This document shows, piece by piece, positions 36,203-45,024 of a stretch of 64,000 bases of DNA. The stretch covers positions 8,660 to 72,659 of the forward strand of contig JAXLWN010000035.1 of the NCBI GenBank assembly GCA_046328475.1. Direction: 5' to 3'. The translations under genes and the position numbers were made by a program. Within the stretch, counting starts at the first letter, position 1. Every line of letters starts with the position of its first letter. Under the pieces are notes generated by a model. That model saw nothing but the letters and a program-made list of their open reading frames with translations, did not search any database and was not told the DNA's origin. The DNA comes from CADCWN01 sp046328475. Its GTDB lineage: Bacteria; Chloroflexota; Chloroflexia; Thermomicrobiales; CADCWN01.

Positions 36203-37468
36203 GCGATACTTCGCGATGACGAGCGTTGCGTTCTGACCGCCGAAGCCGAAAGAATTGGACAGCGCCACGTCGATCCCGACCGGGCGCGCCTCGTGCGGCA
36301 CGTAATCGAGATCGCAGGCCGGGTCGGGCACATCGAGATTGATCGTCGGCGGGGCCAGGTCGTGGACAACCGCGCTCACCGTGGCGACCGCTTCGAGCGC
36401 GCCCGCCGCGCCGAGCGCGTGGCCAGTCATCGATTTGGTCGAACTGATCGGGATCTGGTACGCACGCTCGCCGAAGACGCGCTTGATCGCCAGCGTCTCG
36501 CCGGCGTCGTTGTGCGGCGTCCCGGTGCCGTGCGCGTTGATGTAATCCACATCGTCGGGATCGATGCCCGCATTCCGCAGCGCCCAGGTCATCGAGCGGA
36601 CCGCACCGCCCGCATCGGGCGGGGGGGCGGTGACGTGATAGGCATCGCTCGACGCGCCGAAGCCGAGGATTTCGGCGTAGATGTGCGCCCCGCGCGCCAG
36701 CGCGCCCTCCAATGTCTCCAGCACCAGGACGGCGGCACCCTCGCACGGCACAAAGCCGTCGCGCGACACCTCAAAAGGGCGCGAGGCGGCGGTCGGATCG
36801 CCATTGCGCGTGCTCATCGCGCGCATCACGCTGAAGCCCGCCAGCCCGAGTTCGGAGATCGGGGCCTCGGTGCCGCCCGCGAGCATGATCGAGGCATCGC
36901 CGCGCCGCAGCACTTCGGCGGCCTCGCCGATCGCCTGCGTGCTGGCGGCGCAGGCGGTAGTGATGGTCGAGTTGTAGCCGCGCACCCCGAGTTGCATCGC
37001 GATCTGCCCAGCCGACATGCTCGGGAGGACGATCGGCATGGCGAACGGGCTCATCCGCATCCCGCCCTTCTCCACCAGGATCCGCATCGCGGCCTCGATG
37101 TCGGGGAAGGAGCTGTTGCCCGTGCCCATCAGCACCCCGGCGTCCTCCGGGAGGGCGGTCTCGTCAAGGCCAGCGTCGCGCACCGCTTGCCGCGCCGCCG
37201 CGACCGCGAACTGTGAGGCGCGCGACATTCGCCGCGCGTCCTTGCCGTCCATGTAGCACTTCGGGTCAAAGTCGAGGGCTTCTCCGGCGATCTTGGTGGG
37301 ATAGCCGTCGGTGGTGCAGAGGGTGATCGGCCCGATGCCGGATCGCCCCGCCGCCAGACTCTCCCACAGTGCCCCTGCCGACAGGCCAAGCGGAGTAATC
37401 GCACCCATCCCTGTGATTACGACACGCTGCGATGCCGCGCGTCGACCGTTGAGTGTGCCCGCTCCCAT
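36197..37468 (-). CDS. fabF: beta-ketoacyl-ACP synthase II
   Basis: 423 residues from ATG 37468 (MGAGTLNGRRAASQRVVITGMGAITPLG). It condenses malonyl-ACP with acyl-ACP in fatty acid synthesis. The nucleophile Cys lies in TITTACAASTQAIGEAAEVL, the first His in YINAHGTGTPHNDAGE, and the Lys/second His in SSTKSMTGHALGAAGALEA. The FGFGGQNATLVI end is also standard. No other fab genes adjoin it. The frame continues upstream of 37468 but that part is non-coding. Confidence 0.93.
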   Translation of the reverse strand: MGAGTLNGRRAASQRVVITGMGAITPLGLSAGALWESLAAGRSGIGPITLCTTDGYPTKIAGEALDFDPKCYMDGKDARRMSRASQFAVAAARQAVRDAGLDETALPEDAGVLMGTGNSSFPDIEAAMRILVEKGGMRMSPFAMPIVLPSMSAGQIAMQLGVRGYNSTITTACAASTQAIGEAAEVLRRGDASIMLAGGTEAPISELGLAGFSVMRAMSTRNGDPTAASRPFEVSRDGFVPCEGAAVLVLETLEGALARGAHIYAEILGFGASSDAYHVTAPPPDAGGAVRSMTWALRNAGIDPDDVDYINAHGTGTPHNDAGETLAIKRVFGERAYQIPISSTKSMTGHALGAAGALEAVATVSAVVHDLAPPTINLDVPDPACDLDYVPHEARPVGIDVALSNSFGFGGQNATLVIAKYRE

Positions 37469-37561
37469 GCTGTTCCCCGCTCGTCCGCACAGTGTGGCGT
37501 GTTCTAGATACAAACGCGGCGGAGACGCGCCTCTCGTGCCTACGTCTGCCGCCAGTAAGCG

Positions 37562-37591
37562 AGTGTAGCATAGTGGCAGAATGCGCCGCAA
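37562..37591 (-). promoter_or_regulatory. possible fabF promoter
   Basis: On the minus strand TTGCGG (37591-37586) and TACACT (37567-37562) are separated by 18 bases, about 95 bases before the fabF ATG. Rough match to a sigma-70-type promoter. Confidence 0.35.
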
Positions 37592-37735
37592 ACATTGGTG
37601 CGCATGGGCAGAGAGCAACCCGCTGCGCGCTGCCCAGCAGATGCAGAACGCCCGCCCCAGGCCTGCGCGGACGAGCCACGCGAGACGGAGCGGGCGCTGC
37701 CGGGCCCTCACAATCGGGCAGCAGTTTGCTCGGCG

Positions 37736-38137
37736 CTACTGCGCCTGGAACATCCAGTTGATCCCGAATTTGTCGGTCAGGGTACCGAACATGCCGAAGA
37801 ATTCGTCCTGCAACGGCCCGGTGACCGTGCCGCCGGTGGCGAGCTTCTCGAAGAGGACCCTGGTCTCGTCCTTGGTGCCGCCGCTGATGCAGAGCGAGAT
37901 CGCCGTGCCGACGTTGATCGTGCTCCCATCGATGTTGTCGGACGCCATGAGGGACATGCCGCTGCCCTGGAGCGCCGCATAGAGGACGCCGTTGTGCGTC
38001 TCGGGCGGCATCTGGCCCGCCATCGGCGAGTCGCCAACGGTCTGGATGAACAATTCGCCGCCCAGGCATTCCTGGTAGAAGGTCATCGCTTCCCGACAGT
38101 TGCCGCCGAAGAAGATGTACGGGTTCAGCTGCGCCAC
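37736..38137 (-). CDS. VOC-family (PhnB/glyoxalase-like) protein
   Basis: 133 residues from GTG 38137 (RBS-like GGAGTAGGG upstream). The PhnB-like pattern is clear: LNPYIFFGGNCREAMTFYQECLGG, GVLYAALQGSGMSLMASDN, and the C-terminal FGMFGTLTDKFGINWMFQAQ. PhnB-type VOC proteins often lack known activity; some relate to antibiotic or electrophile resistance. It has its own promoter with an operator-like palindrome. Confidence 0.85.
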   Translation of the reverse strand: MAQLNPYIFFGGNCREAMTFYQECLGGELFIQTVGDSPMAGQMPPETHNGVLYAALQGSGMSLMASDNIDGSTINVGTAISLCISGGTKDETRVLFEKLATGGTVTGPLQDEFFGMFGTLTDKFGINWMFQAQ

Positions 38138-38182
38138 GTCCCTACTCCTTGCCTTTTCCTGCTCCAATCCAGTCCGGGTGGA

Positions 38183-38211
38183 ACCGTAGCACAGATGTAC
38201 GTACACTTCAA
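38183..38211 (-). promoter_or_regulatory. promoter with TGTACGTACA palindrome for the VOC gene
   Basis: On the minus strand TTGAAG (38211-38206) and TACGGT (38188-38183) are spaced by 17 bases. The spacer contains the perfect 10-base palindrome TGTACGTACA (38196-38205), an ideal place for a repressor. It lies 46 bases before the GTG. Confidence 0.45.
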
Positions 38212-38232
38212 GCGAGCAGGCGAACGACGATC

Positions 38233-39348
38233 TTACGCCCGCGCAGTAAGTGCCCGCTCGGCGACATCCCGCACGGCACCGGAGAGGCGTCGCACACCCT
38301 CGTGAATCTGGTCGGGGGTCAGCGCGCAGAAGGGAAGGCGCAGGAAGCGCTCGCCATCGGACGGGTTCGGGAAGAAGCCGCGACCGTCGCTGAGGCCGAG
38401 GCCGACTTCGGCGGCGCGGGCCTGCAAGGCGTCGCTCATCACCCCTTCGGGCAGGTTGACCGAGAGGAAGAAGCCGCCATCCGGCTCGATCCAGTTGGCA
38501 TCGGGCAGGTATTCGCGCAGGGCGTCGCCGGTCGCCTCCAGGCGCGGGCCGTAGAGGGCGCGCAGCTTCTCCAACTGCGGCTCCAGCCAACCGCGATCGC
38601 AGAACTCGTAGACCGCCGCCTCGCCGATCAGGTTGGGCGTGATGTAGGTGTCGTTCGCCACCTGGGCGATCTTCGCCAGCGCAGCCTTGTCTCCGATGAT
38701 GTAGCCGACGCGGACGCCAGGGCTGATCTGCTTGGTGAAGGAGGACATGTGCAACGTCTGCGCGGGGGCGAGTTCGGCCAGCGCGGGGAGTTGCTCGCCC
38801 CGATAGCGCAGCGGGCGGTAGGGGGCATCCTCCAGCAACCAGAAGCCGTGCTGCTCGGCCAGCGCCGCGATTGCCTGCCGCTTGGCGAGCGAGAGGGTCG
38901 CGCCGGACGGATTCTGGAAGTCGGCGATGATGTAGAAGAGCTTGGGGGTCTGCTTGGCGAGCGCCGCCGCCAGCGCATCGAGGTTCGGGCCATCGGCTTC
39001 CAGGGGAATGCCGACGATGCTGATCCCGTGACGGCGCAGCAAGGTCAGCGTGCGATCGTAGGTCGGGGACTCGACAAAGACAACATCGCCGCGCTGAAGC
39101 AGCCCGAGCGCGATGAACTCGACGATCTGCAGCGAGCCGTTCGCCAGCACCACTTCATCGGCCGAGACGCCGTGCCGTGCGCCCAGCCACTCGCGCAACG
39201 GCCCGAAGCCCGCGCCTTTGCCGTATTGCATCACGGTCGCGCCGTGCTGGCCGCGCACGATCGCCGACACACACTCCGCCACCTGCTCCAGCGGGAAGCT
39301 CTCGACCGCGGGCACCCCGCGCGTGAAGTCGATAACCTGATTCGCCAC
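38233..39348 (-). CDS. class I/II PLP-dependent aminotransferase (MocR/2-aminoadipate type)
   Basis: 371 residues from GTG 39348, preceded by AAGGGGG; an upstream GTG at 39372 is less well placed. Motifs: YGKGAGFGPLREWLGARHG, VLANGSLQIVEFIALGLLQ, the cofactor pocket PTYDRTL, DFQNPSGATLS, and the PLP lysine region LHMSSFTKQISPGVRVGYI. This subgroup includes 2-aminoadipate transaminases and broad-range aromatic or branched-chain transaminases. It could serve lysine or aromatic amino acid metabolism; neighbours do not decide. Confidence 0.85.
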   Translation of the reverse strand: MANQVIDFTRGVPAVESFPLEQVAECVSAIVRGQHGATVMQYGKGAGFGPLREWLGARHGVSADEVVLANGSLQIVEFIALGLLQRGDVVFVESPTYDRTLTLLRRHGISIVGIPLEADGPNLDALAAALAKQTPKLFYIIADFQNPSGATLSLAKRQAIAALAEQHGFWLLEDAPYRPLRYRGEQLPALAELAPAQTLHMSSFTKQISPGVRVGYIIGDKAALAKIAQVANDTYITPNLIGEAAVYEFCDRGWLEPQLEKLRALYGPRLEATGDALREYLPDANWIEPDGGFFLSVNLPEGVMSDALQARAAEVGLGLSDGRGFFPNPSDGERFLRLPFCALTPDQIHEGVRRLSGAVRDVAERALTARA

Positions 39349-39467
39349 CGCGTACCCCCTTGCGCCTCGCACGTCGTCTGCAACCAGCCCGCGCCCATGG
39401 TTCGTCGCGCGGAAGTATGAGATACCGATGCGGGATGGGGCAATGGGGCGGAGTGAGTCGGGCAGAG

Positions 39468-39487
39468 GAGTAACGAGTAACGAGGGG
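39468..39487 (+). repeat. 7-bp tandem repeat (TAACGAG)
   Basis: Two and a half AGTAACG units in the gap before the Mur-ligase-like gene. Confidence 0.7.
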
Positions 39488-39572
39488 AGGAGGCGATGCT
39501 ACGCCCCGCCGCAGGGCGCGCTATACTCGCGGCGCTGTGGGGGGATGGGCGCAACTGGTTGGGGGGCGGACG

Positions 39573-41189
39573 ATGGTGGATCTGGCGCTGGTCGAGGTGC
39601 GGGTGTTGGATGGCGCGAATAGCTTCCTGCGGGTTCCGGCGATTAAGCTGCAGCTGCGCTGTGCCGAGGAGGCGGCGTTTGCCGAGGCGCTGGCGACCGA
39701 TGTGCTCGCGCCGACCATCCGTGATCTCCACGATGCGCTTGGGCTGCCGCAGCCGAAGATGGTGACGAGGGTGCGCGAGGTGGCCGGGGATGATGGTCCG
39801 GTGCGGGATATCGTGGTCGCCTTCACCTGGGAGTGGCGCGGCGCGGCCGAGGGGATCGCCGAGGCGGCCTTCGCCGCTGCCGAGGCACGGCTTGGGGGGA
39901 GGGAGTTCGACCTTGCGGCGAGCGTCGCGGGGTTGCGCGGGGCGCTGGCGACGGATCGGGCGGAGGATGACCGGCCACGCTTCATTCGGGATGCGGAGCG
40001 CCGGATCCCGCTGGTCGGGATCACCGGAACGAATGGGAAGACGACGACCACGCGCTGCCTCGCGCACATCCTGGCGACGACCGGGCGGCGCGTGGGTATG
40101 GCGAACAGCAACGGCGTCTGGATTGGTGGGGAGCGGGTGCTGGAGGGCGACTATACCGGCCCGCAGGGGTCGCGGCGCGTGCTGGAGGATCCGAGCGTCG
40201 AGATCGCGGTGCTGGAGACGGCGCGCGGGGGGATCCTGCTGCGCGGCATCGCCTACGAGAGCAACGATGTCGGGGTCGTGACCAACATCAGCGCCGACCA
40301 CCTCGGGTTGCAAGGTATCGACACGGTCGAGCAGTTGGCCGAGGTGAAGTCGCTGGTGGTGCGCTTGACGCGGCCGGGGGGTGCCGTGGTGCTGAACGCT
40401 GACGACCCGCTGGTGCGCGCGATGGCGGCGGAGGTGGCCGCGCCGGTGATCCTTTTCAGCCGCGCGCCGGGGAGCGAGCCGGTGCGGGCGCAGCTCGCCG
40501 CCGGTGGCCGCGCCGTGTTGGCCGACGGCGGGGCGATTGTCGTCGCGGAGGGGACCGAGCGCGCGGCGCTGATCTCGCTCGACGAGGTGCCGATCACGTT
40601 CGGCGGGCGGGCGGGGCACATGGTGGAGAATGCGCTGGCCGCGACGGCCGCCGCGATCGGGCTGGGGCTGTCGCGGGAGGCGATCGCGGCGGGGCTCGCC
40701 TCCTTCCGCAACACGCCGGAGCAGAATTTCGGGCGACTGCACGTCTTCGCTATCCGCGAACCTGCCTGCACCTTCGTGGTGGACTATGCCCACAACGAGG
40801 CGGGGTTGGGGCACCTGCTCGCGTTCGGGGCGAGCTACGTCGGGCCGGACGGGCGCTTGCTGGCGATCATCGGCACGGCGGGCGACCGGCCGGATAGCGT
40901 GCTGCGCGGACTGGGCCGACTGGCCGGGGAGCAAGCGGCCTACGTCTGGATCAGGGAGACGGAGCACTTCCTGCGCGGGCGCACCCGCGAGGAGATGAAT
41001 GCGCTCTTCGCCGCCGGGGTCGTGGAGGGGAGCGGCACCGACGAGGCGTATGCCATCGTGCCGGATGAGCTTGTGGCGCTCGACGCGGCCCTGGCCGCCG
41101 CGCGTCCCGGCGATGCGATTGTGATGATGTGCTTCGAGCAGCAGGCCGAGGTGCTGGCGATATTGGGGGAACGCGGGTCGCTGCTCTGA
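39573..41189 (+). CDS. cyanophycin-synthetase-like Mur ligase lacking the ATP-grasp domain
   Basis: 538 residues from ATG 39573. Residues 1-~140 resemble the N-terminal domain of cyanophycin synthetase (ALVEVRVLDGANSFLRVPAI). The Mur-ligase ATPase begins at VGITGTNGKTTTTRCLAHIL; then come VAVLETARGGILLRG (seen as AVLETARGG), VGVVTNISADHLGL, and a C-terminal FVVDYAHNEAGLGHLLAF, all as in CphA. The ~250-residue ATP-grasp domain between the two in full CphA is absent. The enzyme should couple ATP to joining an amino acid to a carboxylate; the substrate is uncertain. It stands alone with no cyanophycinase nearby. Confidence 0.8.
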   Translation: MVDLALVEVRVLDGANSFLRVPAIKLQLRCAEEAAFAEALATDVLAPTIRDLHDALGLPQPKMVTRVREVAGDDGPVRDIVVAFTWEWRGAAEGIAEAAFAAAEARLGGREFDLAASVAGLRGALATDRAEDDRPRFIRDAERRIPLVGITGTNGKTTTTRCLAHILATTGRRVGMANSNGVWIGGERVLEGDYTGPQGSRRVLEDPSVEIAVLETARGGILLRGIAYESNDVGVVTNISADHLGLQGIDTVEQLAEVKSLVVRLTRPGGAVVLNADDPLVRAMAAEVAAPVILFSRAPGSEPVRAQLAAGGRAVLADGGAIVVAEGTERAALISLDEVPITFGGRAGHMVENALAATAAAIGLGLSREAIAAGLASFRNTPEQNFGRLHVFAIREPACTFVVDYAHNEAGLGHLLAFGASYVGPDGRLLAIIGTAGDRPDSVLRGLGRLAGEQAAYVWIRETEHFLRGRTREEMNALFAAGVVEGSGTDEAYAIVPDELVALDAALAAARPGDAIVMMCFEQQAEVLAILGERGSLL

Positions 41190-41454
41190 GCCGCCGAGGC
41201 AACGCCCGGTCGCCAGTGCAGGCATACCGGAAGTGTGAGGGTAAGTGTGAGGGCGCGGGGAGTGTTCCGCACCCGCTGCGAGATGGAGGATCGGAAGGGG
41301 GAGGCGCGGCGCGTACGAACTGCCGGGCCGGAGGCTGCCTCCCGGTAGGGCATCGCCTGGCGCGAAAATTGCGCGAGAAAGGTGGTGAGGCGCGGGAGCG
41401 CGCGGGCGACGGTGGCAACTGCTTGGAGCATGTAATAGAGAAGGTAACCACACC

Positions 41455-42399
41455 ATGAAACGATTCTTCCTCGGGCTGATCGGCCTGTGCCTGCTGCTGG
41501 CGCAATTCGCGGTCCCGACGGGCGCGGGCGCGGCACCGGTGCTGACGATCTCGCCCACGTCCGGGCCGCGCGGCACGGTGGTGATGGTGAAGGCGAACGG
41601 GCTGGAGGCGAGCACGAACCACCTCGTGCAACTGGTCAAGGGGACGGGCAACGTCAACACCACGCGCGTCTTCGAGGTGGCGGTGGCGAGCAACGCGAGT
41701 GGCGCGCTGAGCTATCCGCTGACCGTGGACCAGGAGGTCGGGGCATACACCGTGCGGATCGTGGCGATCGGCGGCACGGTGCTGGCGACCGCACCGTTCA
41801 CGGTCGTTCCAGGGAACACGCACTACTTCCCGGAGACGGGGTTCGGCGTGCAAGGGCGCTTCCTGGACTACTGGCAGTCGCACGGGCTGGACCTGGGGGA
41901 CCAGGATATCTCCGAGCGCGAGGCGCTGGCGCTGTTCGGCTATCCGATCTCCGATGAGTTCACGCAGCGGCTGGAAGATGGCAACAGCTATACCGTGCAG
42001 TACTTCGAGCGGGCGCGGTTCGAGTACCACCCGGAGAATGCCGGGACGGAGTACGAGGTGCTGCTCGGGCAGTTCGGGCGGCAGATCGTGGCGGGGGTGC
42101 CGGGCGCGCCGACCGGGCGGGTGCCCGCGAACGGCCAGGGACTCTACTTCCCCGACACCGGCCACAACGTCGCGCCCGACTTCTCGATCTTCTGGCAGCG
42201 CAACGGCGGGTTGACCGTCTTCGGCTTCCCACTGAGCGAGCCCTTCACGCAGAAGCTGGAGGATGGCAACACCTACACGGTGCAGTATTTCGAGCGGGCG
42301 CGCTTCGAGCTGCACCCGGAGCATGCGGGGACGCCGTACGAGGTGCTGCTCGGCCAGTTCGGGCGGCAGATCCTCGGCCCGGTGGAGATGCCGCGCTGA
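41455..42399 (+). CDS. secreted protein with Ig-like domain and two YFPETG modules
   Basis: ATG 41455 (GAGAAGG upstream) opens the signal peptide MKRFFLGLIGLCLLLAQFAV. Residues ~28-120 form an IPT/Ig-like domain (VLTISPTSGPRGTVVMVKA, VGAYTVRIVAIGGTVLA). Module 1 starts at YFPETGFG (about 124) and carries a short insertion (DLGDQDISERE). Module 2 starts at YFPDTGHN (about 232). Both run GYPI/GFPL, EDGN-YTVQYFERARFE, HPEN/HPEH and EVLLGQFGRQI. Domain order and sequence match the protein at 55250. There is no anchor; the role is unknown, probably envelope binding. Confidence 0.8.
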   Translation: MKRFFLGLIGLCLLLAQFAVPTGAGAAPVLTISPTSGPRGTVVMVKANGLEASTNHLVQLVKGTGNVNTTRVFEVAVASNASGALSYPLTVDQEVGAYTVRIVAIGGTVLATAPFTVVPGNTHYFPETGFGVQGRFLDYWQSHGLDLGDQDISEREALALFGYPISDEFTQRLEDGNSYTVQYFERARFEYHPENAGTEYEVLLGQFGRQIVAGVPGAPTGRVPANGQGLYFPDTGHNVAPDFSIFWQRNGGLTVFGFPLSEPFTQKLEDGNTYTVQYFERARFELHPEHAGTPYEVLLGQFGRQILGPVEMPR

Positions 42400-42458
42400 G
42401 TGGTGGCGGGCGGGGTGCGCGCTGGCGACCCGCCCGCGCGCGAAGCAAATGATGCGGA

Positions 42459-42491
42459 GTCAGGGCGAGGCCGGGGTGGCCTCGCCCTGAC
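42459..42491. terminator. bidirectional terminator hairpin overlapping a stop codon
   Basis: Perfect 14-bp stem, GTCAGGGCGAGGCC / GGCCTCGCCCTGAC, with loop GGGGT between two convergent genes. The last codons of the minus-strand gene are inside it. Confidence 0.7.
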
Positions 42492-43107
42492 GCGTGGTGA
42501 CGGAGCGGAGCCAGCGGCGCTGGGCGACCGCGAAGCCGATGACGCCGACGATGGGGGTGAGGCCGATGGCCCAGCCGACCGGGATGGGGATCGCGCCGGG
42601 GGCGGCGGCGAGGACGCTGGTCTCGGCCTGGCCACTGCCTGCGGGGCCGTCGGCGGCGATGGTGACGACCCAGAGACCGGCGGTGGAGAGGTGGATGGCG
42701 GCGTCGGTGGCGGTCGGGTCGTCGTTGTCGGGGGCCATGACGACGCGGGCGGCGATGGCGTCCACGCCCGCGCCCGGTTCGGCGGTGGCGCGGATGGTGG
42801 TGGGTTGGCCGCCGCCGACCGGCACGATCATCAGGTAGAGGGGCTGCCCGGCGCGCGGGGCGCTGTAGTAGCGCAGTTCGAGGGTGTAGGGACCGGCCTT
42901 GACGCGCTCGCTGCGCTCGGGTGCGCCGGTGTGGGCGGCGGCGAGGGGAGCCGCGAGCGAGGCGAGCAAAAGGGCCAAGAGAGGGAAGAGATACGCAAGG
43001 TGGGAGCGCGTGCGTGCGTCGCCGGTGGCGGGAGTGGGGGTGGCTGCCGCCCGACGCGGGCGACCCGGCGGGTCGCCCCTACGAATGGGTGTCATCAATT
43101 GCCGCAT
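42460..43107 (-). CDS. exported protein with C-terminal TM, partner of the adjacent membrane protein
   Basis: 215 residues. After a ~35-residue N-terminal stretch (IRRGDPPGRPRRAAATP, which is translated GTAGGGGCG-type palindrome) comes a hydrophobic signal, LAYLFPLLALLLASLAAPLA, ending at AAAHTG. The mature part is beta-rich (GPYTLELRYYSAPRAGQPLYLMIVPVG, STAGLWVVTIAADG), and a TM segment near the end reads VGWAIGLTPIVGVIGFAVA. It resembles YtkA/FixH-like small Ig-fold membrane proteins, but I do not assign it firmly. The start (ATG 43107) abuts a 7-bp repeat. It follows the polytopic gene at 43155 on the same strand. Confidence 0.65.
   Translation of the reverse strand: MRQLMTPIRRGDPPGRPRRAAATPTPATGDARTRSHLAYLFPLLALLLASLAAPLAAAHTGAPERSERVKAGPYTLELRYYSAPRAGQPLYLMIVPVGGGQPTTIRATAEPGAGVDAIAARVVMAPDNDDPTATDAAIHLSTAGLWVVTIAADGPAGSGQAETSVLAAAPGAIPIPVGWAIGLTPIVGVIGFAVAQRRWLRSVTTRQGEATPASP
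43051..43083. repeat. GTAGGGGCG palindrome family, copy 2, coding
   Basis: GACGCGGGCGACCC-GGC-GGGTCGCCCCTAC: arms GGCGACCC / GGGTCGCC. It forms N-terminal codons of the minus-strand exported protein. Confidence 0.7.
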
Positions 43108-43119
43108 GTCAATACCTAT

Positions 43120-43155
43120 CCCTCGTTACTCGTTACTCATTACTCGTTACTCGTC
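43120..43155. repeat. 7-bp tandem repeat (CGTTACT)
   Basis: Five CGTTACT units (one variant CATTACT) between the two minus-strand membrane-protein genes. Confidence 0.8.
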
Positions 43156-44396
43156 TAGCGGTCGTTGAGGCGGAGGATGGTGCCCCATTCGTCGCCGAAG
43201 CGGACGGCGAGGAGGGCGATCAGCAGGGAGGCGGGGATGGCGAGGAGAAAGGCGGGGCGCAGGGCGAGGTCGGGGATGATCAGGCCGGGGGGGAGTTGGC
43301 CGCGCGCGTTGCGGGCGCTGCGGATGAGGATGGGTGAGATGGCGAGCAGGGGCAGGGCGGCGAGGAGACCGGAGAGGAGCCAGCCGCGCCCGGTGAAGAG
43401 GGCGGAAGCCGGGGCGCTGGCGTGGCGCTGGCGCGCGACGAGGTCGAGGAGGAGGGCGGCGGGGAGGAAGGCGATCGGCGCGAGGGCGAGCGGGAGGATG
43501 AATTGCGGCACGCCGTTGCGATAGGCGTAGCTGGGGTCGAGCTGGTGCGTGAGGCGGAGCAGCCAGGGGATGATGGCGGCGAGGAAGAGCTGGCGGGCGA
43601 AGAAGAGGGCCATCACGGCGGTCGCCGCGCCGGGGCGCTCGGTGACGCGGATGGCGACGACGAGCACGGGGATGAAGAAGGCGCAGAGGAGGAGGGGGAA
43701 GGAGAGGATGTGGGCCGGGCCGATCACGAGCGTGGGCGAGATGGTGGTGGCGGGCTGGGTGGCGGTGACGAGCAGCGTCAGGAGCCCGGAGAGGGTCAGC
43801 AGCGTGGCCCAGTCGGGGCCGCTGAAGCCGAGGACGGAGCGCCGGTTCAGGCCGAGTTGCCGCGACCGCGCGCCGAGCGCGGCGAAGACGTAGAGCATGC
43901 CCGACCCGGCGATGAAGGCCCCGATCAGCCCCATGACGTGGAAGGGTGCCCAGAGGGTCACGTCGAGGCCGTAGAGTTCGTGCCACCAGTTGTCGAAGGG
44001 GGCGGCGAAGAGGAGGACGGCCATGCCGCAGCCGGTGACGGCGTAGCCGAGCGGACCGCGAAAGTAGCCGAAGATCGGCCAGGTGGTGGCGTCGGTGACG
44101 CCGGGGGCGTGCCGGTAGTAGCGCCAGGTGTCGCGCAGCACGACGCCGATGCAGAGGAAGCCCGCCAGGGCGATGCCGCTGTACATCAGCATGTGCGGGG
44201 GTGCCCAGAAGGTGTCGCGGCCGAAGGTGGAGTGCCAGCGGATGTCCCAGCCGAGGCCGAGGATCGCCTGGAAGAGGAGGTACCAGAGCGACCAGGCGGC
44301 GATTTGCTTGAAGCGGTGCTCGCCCCGGATGTCGGGCGCGGTCGTCGCAGCGGGCAGCGGTCGGGGCAGGGTGCGGTCGCCGCTGATCGTCGCCAT
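43155..44396 (-). CDS. polytopic membrane protein of unknown function
   Basis: 413 residues with about ten TM helices. The polar N-terminus MATISGDRTLPRPLP is followed by WSLWYLLFQAILGLGWDIRW. Conserved-looking histidines in membrane-proximal spots include FWAPPHMLMYSG, WWHELYGLDVTLWAPFHVMG and VIGPAHILSF. Spaced His residues in helices suggest heme or metal binding, as in copper or haem membrane proteins, but no family is recognised. It is paired with the exported protein downstream (42460), itself YtkA-like, which supports a metal- or respiration-related pair. Both statements are inference. Confidence 0.6.
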   Translation of the reverse strand: MATISGDRTLPRPLPAATTAPDIRGEHRFKQIAAWSLWYLLFQAILGLGWDIRWHSTFGRDTFWAPPHMLMYSGIALAGFLCIGVVLRDTWRYYRHAPGVTDATTWPIFGYFRGPLGYAVTGCGMAVLLFAAPFDNWWHELYGLDVTLWAPFHVMGLIGAFIAGSGMLYVFAALGARSRQLGLNRRSVLGFSGPDWATLLTLSGLLTLLVTATQPATTISPTLVIGPAHILSFPLLLCAFFIPVLVVAIRVTERPGAATAVMALFFARQLFLAAIIPWLLRLTHQLDPSYAYRNGVPQFILPLALAPIAFLPAALLLDLVARQRHASAPASALFTGRGWLLSGLLAALPLLAISPILIRSARNARGQLPPGLIIPDLALRPAFLLAIPASLLIALLAVRFGDEWGTILRLNDR

Positions 44397-44602
44397 GGGT
44401 CCCCTCCTCCGAGTGGGTGCTGCGTCGTGGGGTCGCGGTCGTCTGCGCTTACGATAGCAGACTAACGTAAAGACGGTGGGGGGCGGGGATCTGTTTCGCG
44501 AGGTTGACGGTAAATAGGTTTGTTTTGCGGTTTTTAACTTTCCTTCTTTCTTCCCCAGGTAGGCTTGCGCCGGTGTGGAAAAAGACGTGGCTGGGGTGCG
44601 GG

Positions 44603-44718
44603 GAGGCCCCCTCCATCCCCCCCAATCCTGGGGGGACTTGTCCAGGTGGTGGATGCATGGCGGTGTGGTGGGGGCGGGGTTGGCCCCCTAATCCCCCACC
44701 GGTGGGTAGCTTGAACGG
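44603..44718. repeat. two inverted TTAAAGTCCCCC-family copies
   Basis: GGCCCCCTCCATCCCCCCAATCC / TGGGGGGACTT-like copy and a second GGCCCCCTAATCCCCCACC / GGTGGG copy, both inverted relative to 24921. Confidence 0.6.
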
Positions 44719-44895
44719 TGGCGGGGGCGGGGGTGGGTGGTCATGGTACCTCCGTGGTGTGGGTAGGGCGCGACCTGGGAGCCGGGATGCCTTGCGGTGA
44801 GGTGCCGCTGTCTATTCGGACCCGTCGAGGGGAGCAAACCATGCCACGCTCGGGGAAAGTGGTGGGGCGGGGTGGGTTGGGTACTGTCCCCACGC

Positions 44896-44920
44896 AGGCG
44901 CGTCGCGACGCGCCCCTACC
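44896..44920. repeat. GTAGGGGCG palindrome family, copy 3
   Basis: AGGCGCGTCGCGACGCGCCCCTAC: perfect GGCGCGTC/GACGCGCC arms followed by CCTAC. Confidence 0.7.
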
Positions 44921-44995
44921 AGGTGTGGGGCGAGATGAGGCGATGGGCGACAAGTGGGGATGGGGAGTGAGATGGGTGGTTGGGTAAGGGGTGAT

Positions 44996-45024
44996 TTGGG
45001 CGGGTGGGTGGGGGCTGGTATACT
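44996..45024 (+). promoter_or_regulatory. extended -10 promoter of the enolase-superfamily gene
   Basis: TTGGGC (44996-45001), a 17-base spacer, and TATACT (45019-45024) preceded by TGG (extended -10). It lies 46 bases before the chosen GTG. The best promoter-like match I see in the window. Confidence 0.55.

Noticed and set aside
39231..41693. 820-residue minus-strand frame
   Set aside because: Antisense to the Mur-ligase-like gene, whose motifs (GITGTNGKTTTT) are unambiguous.
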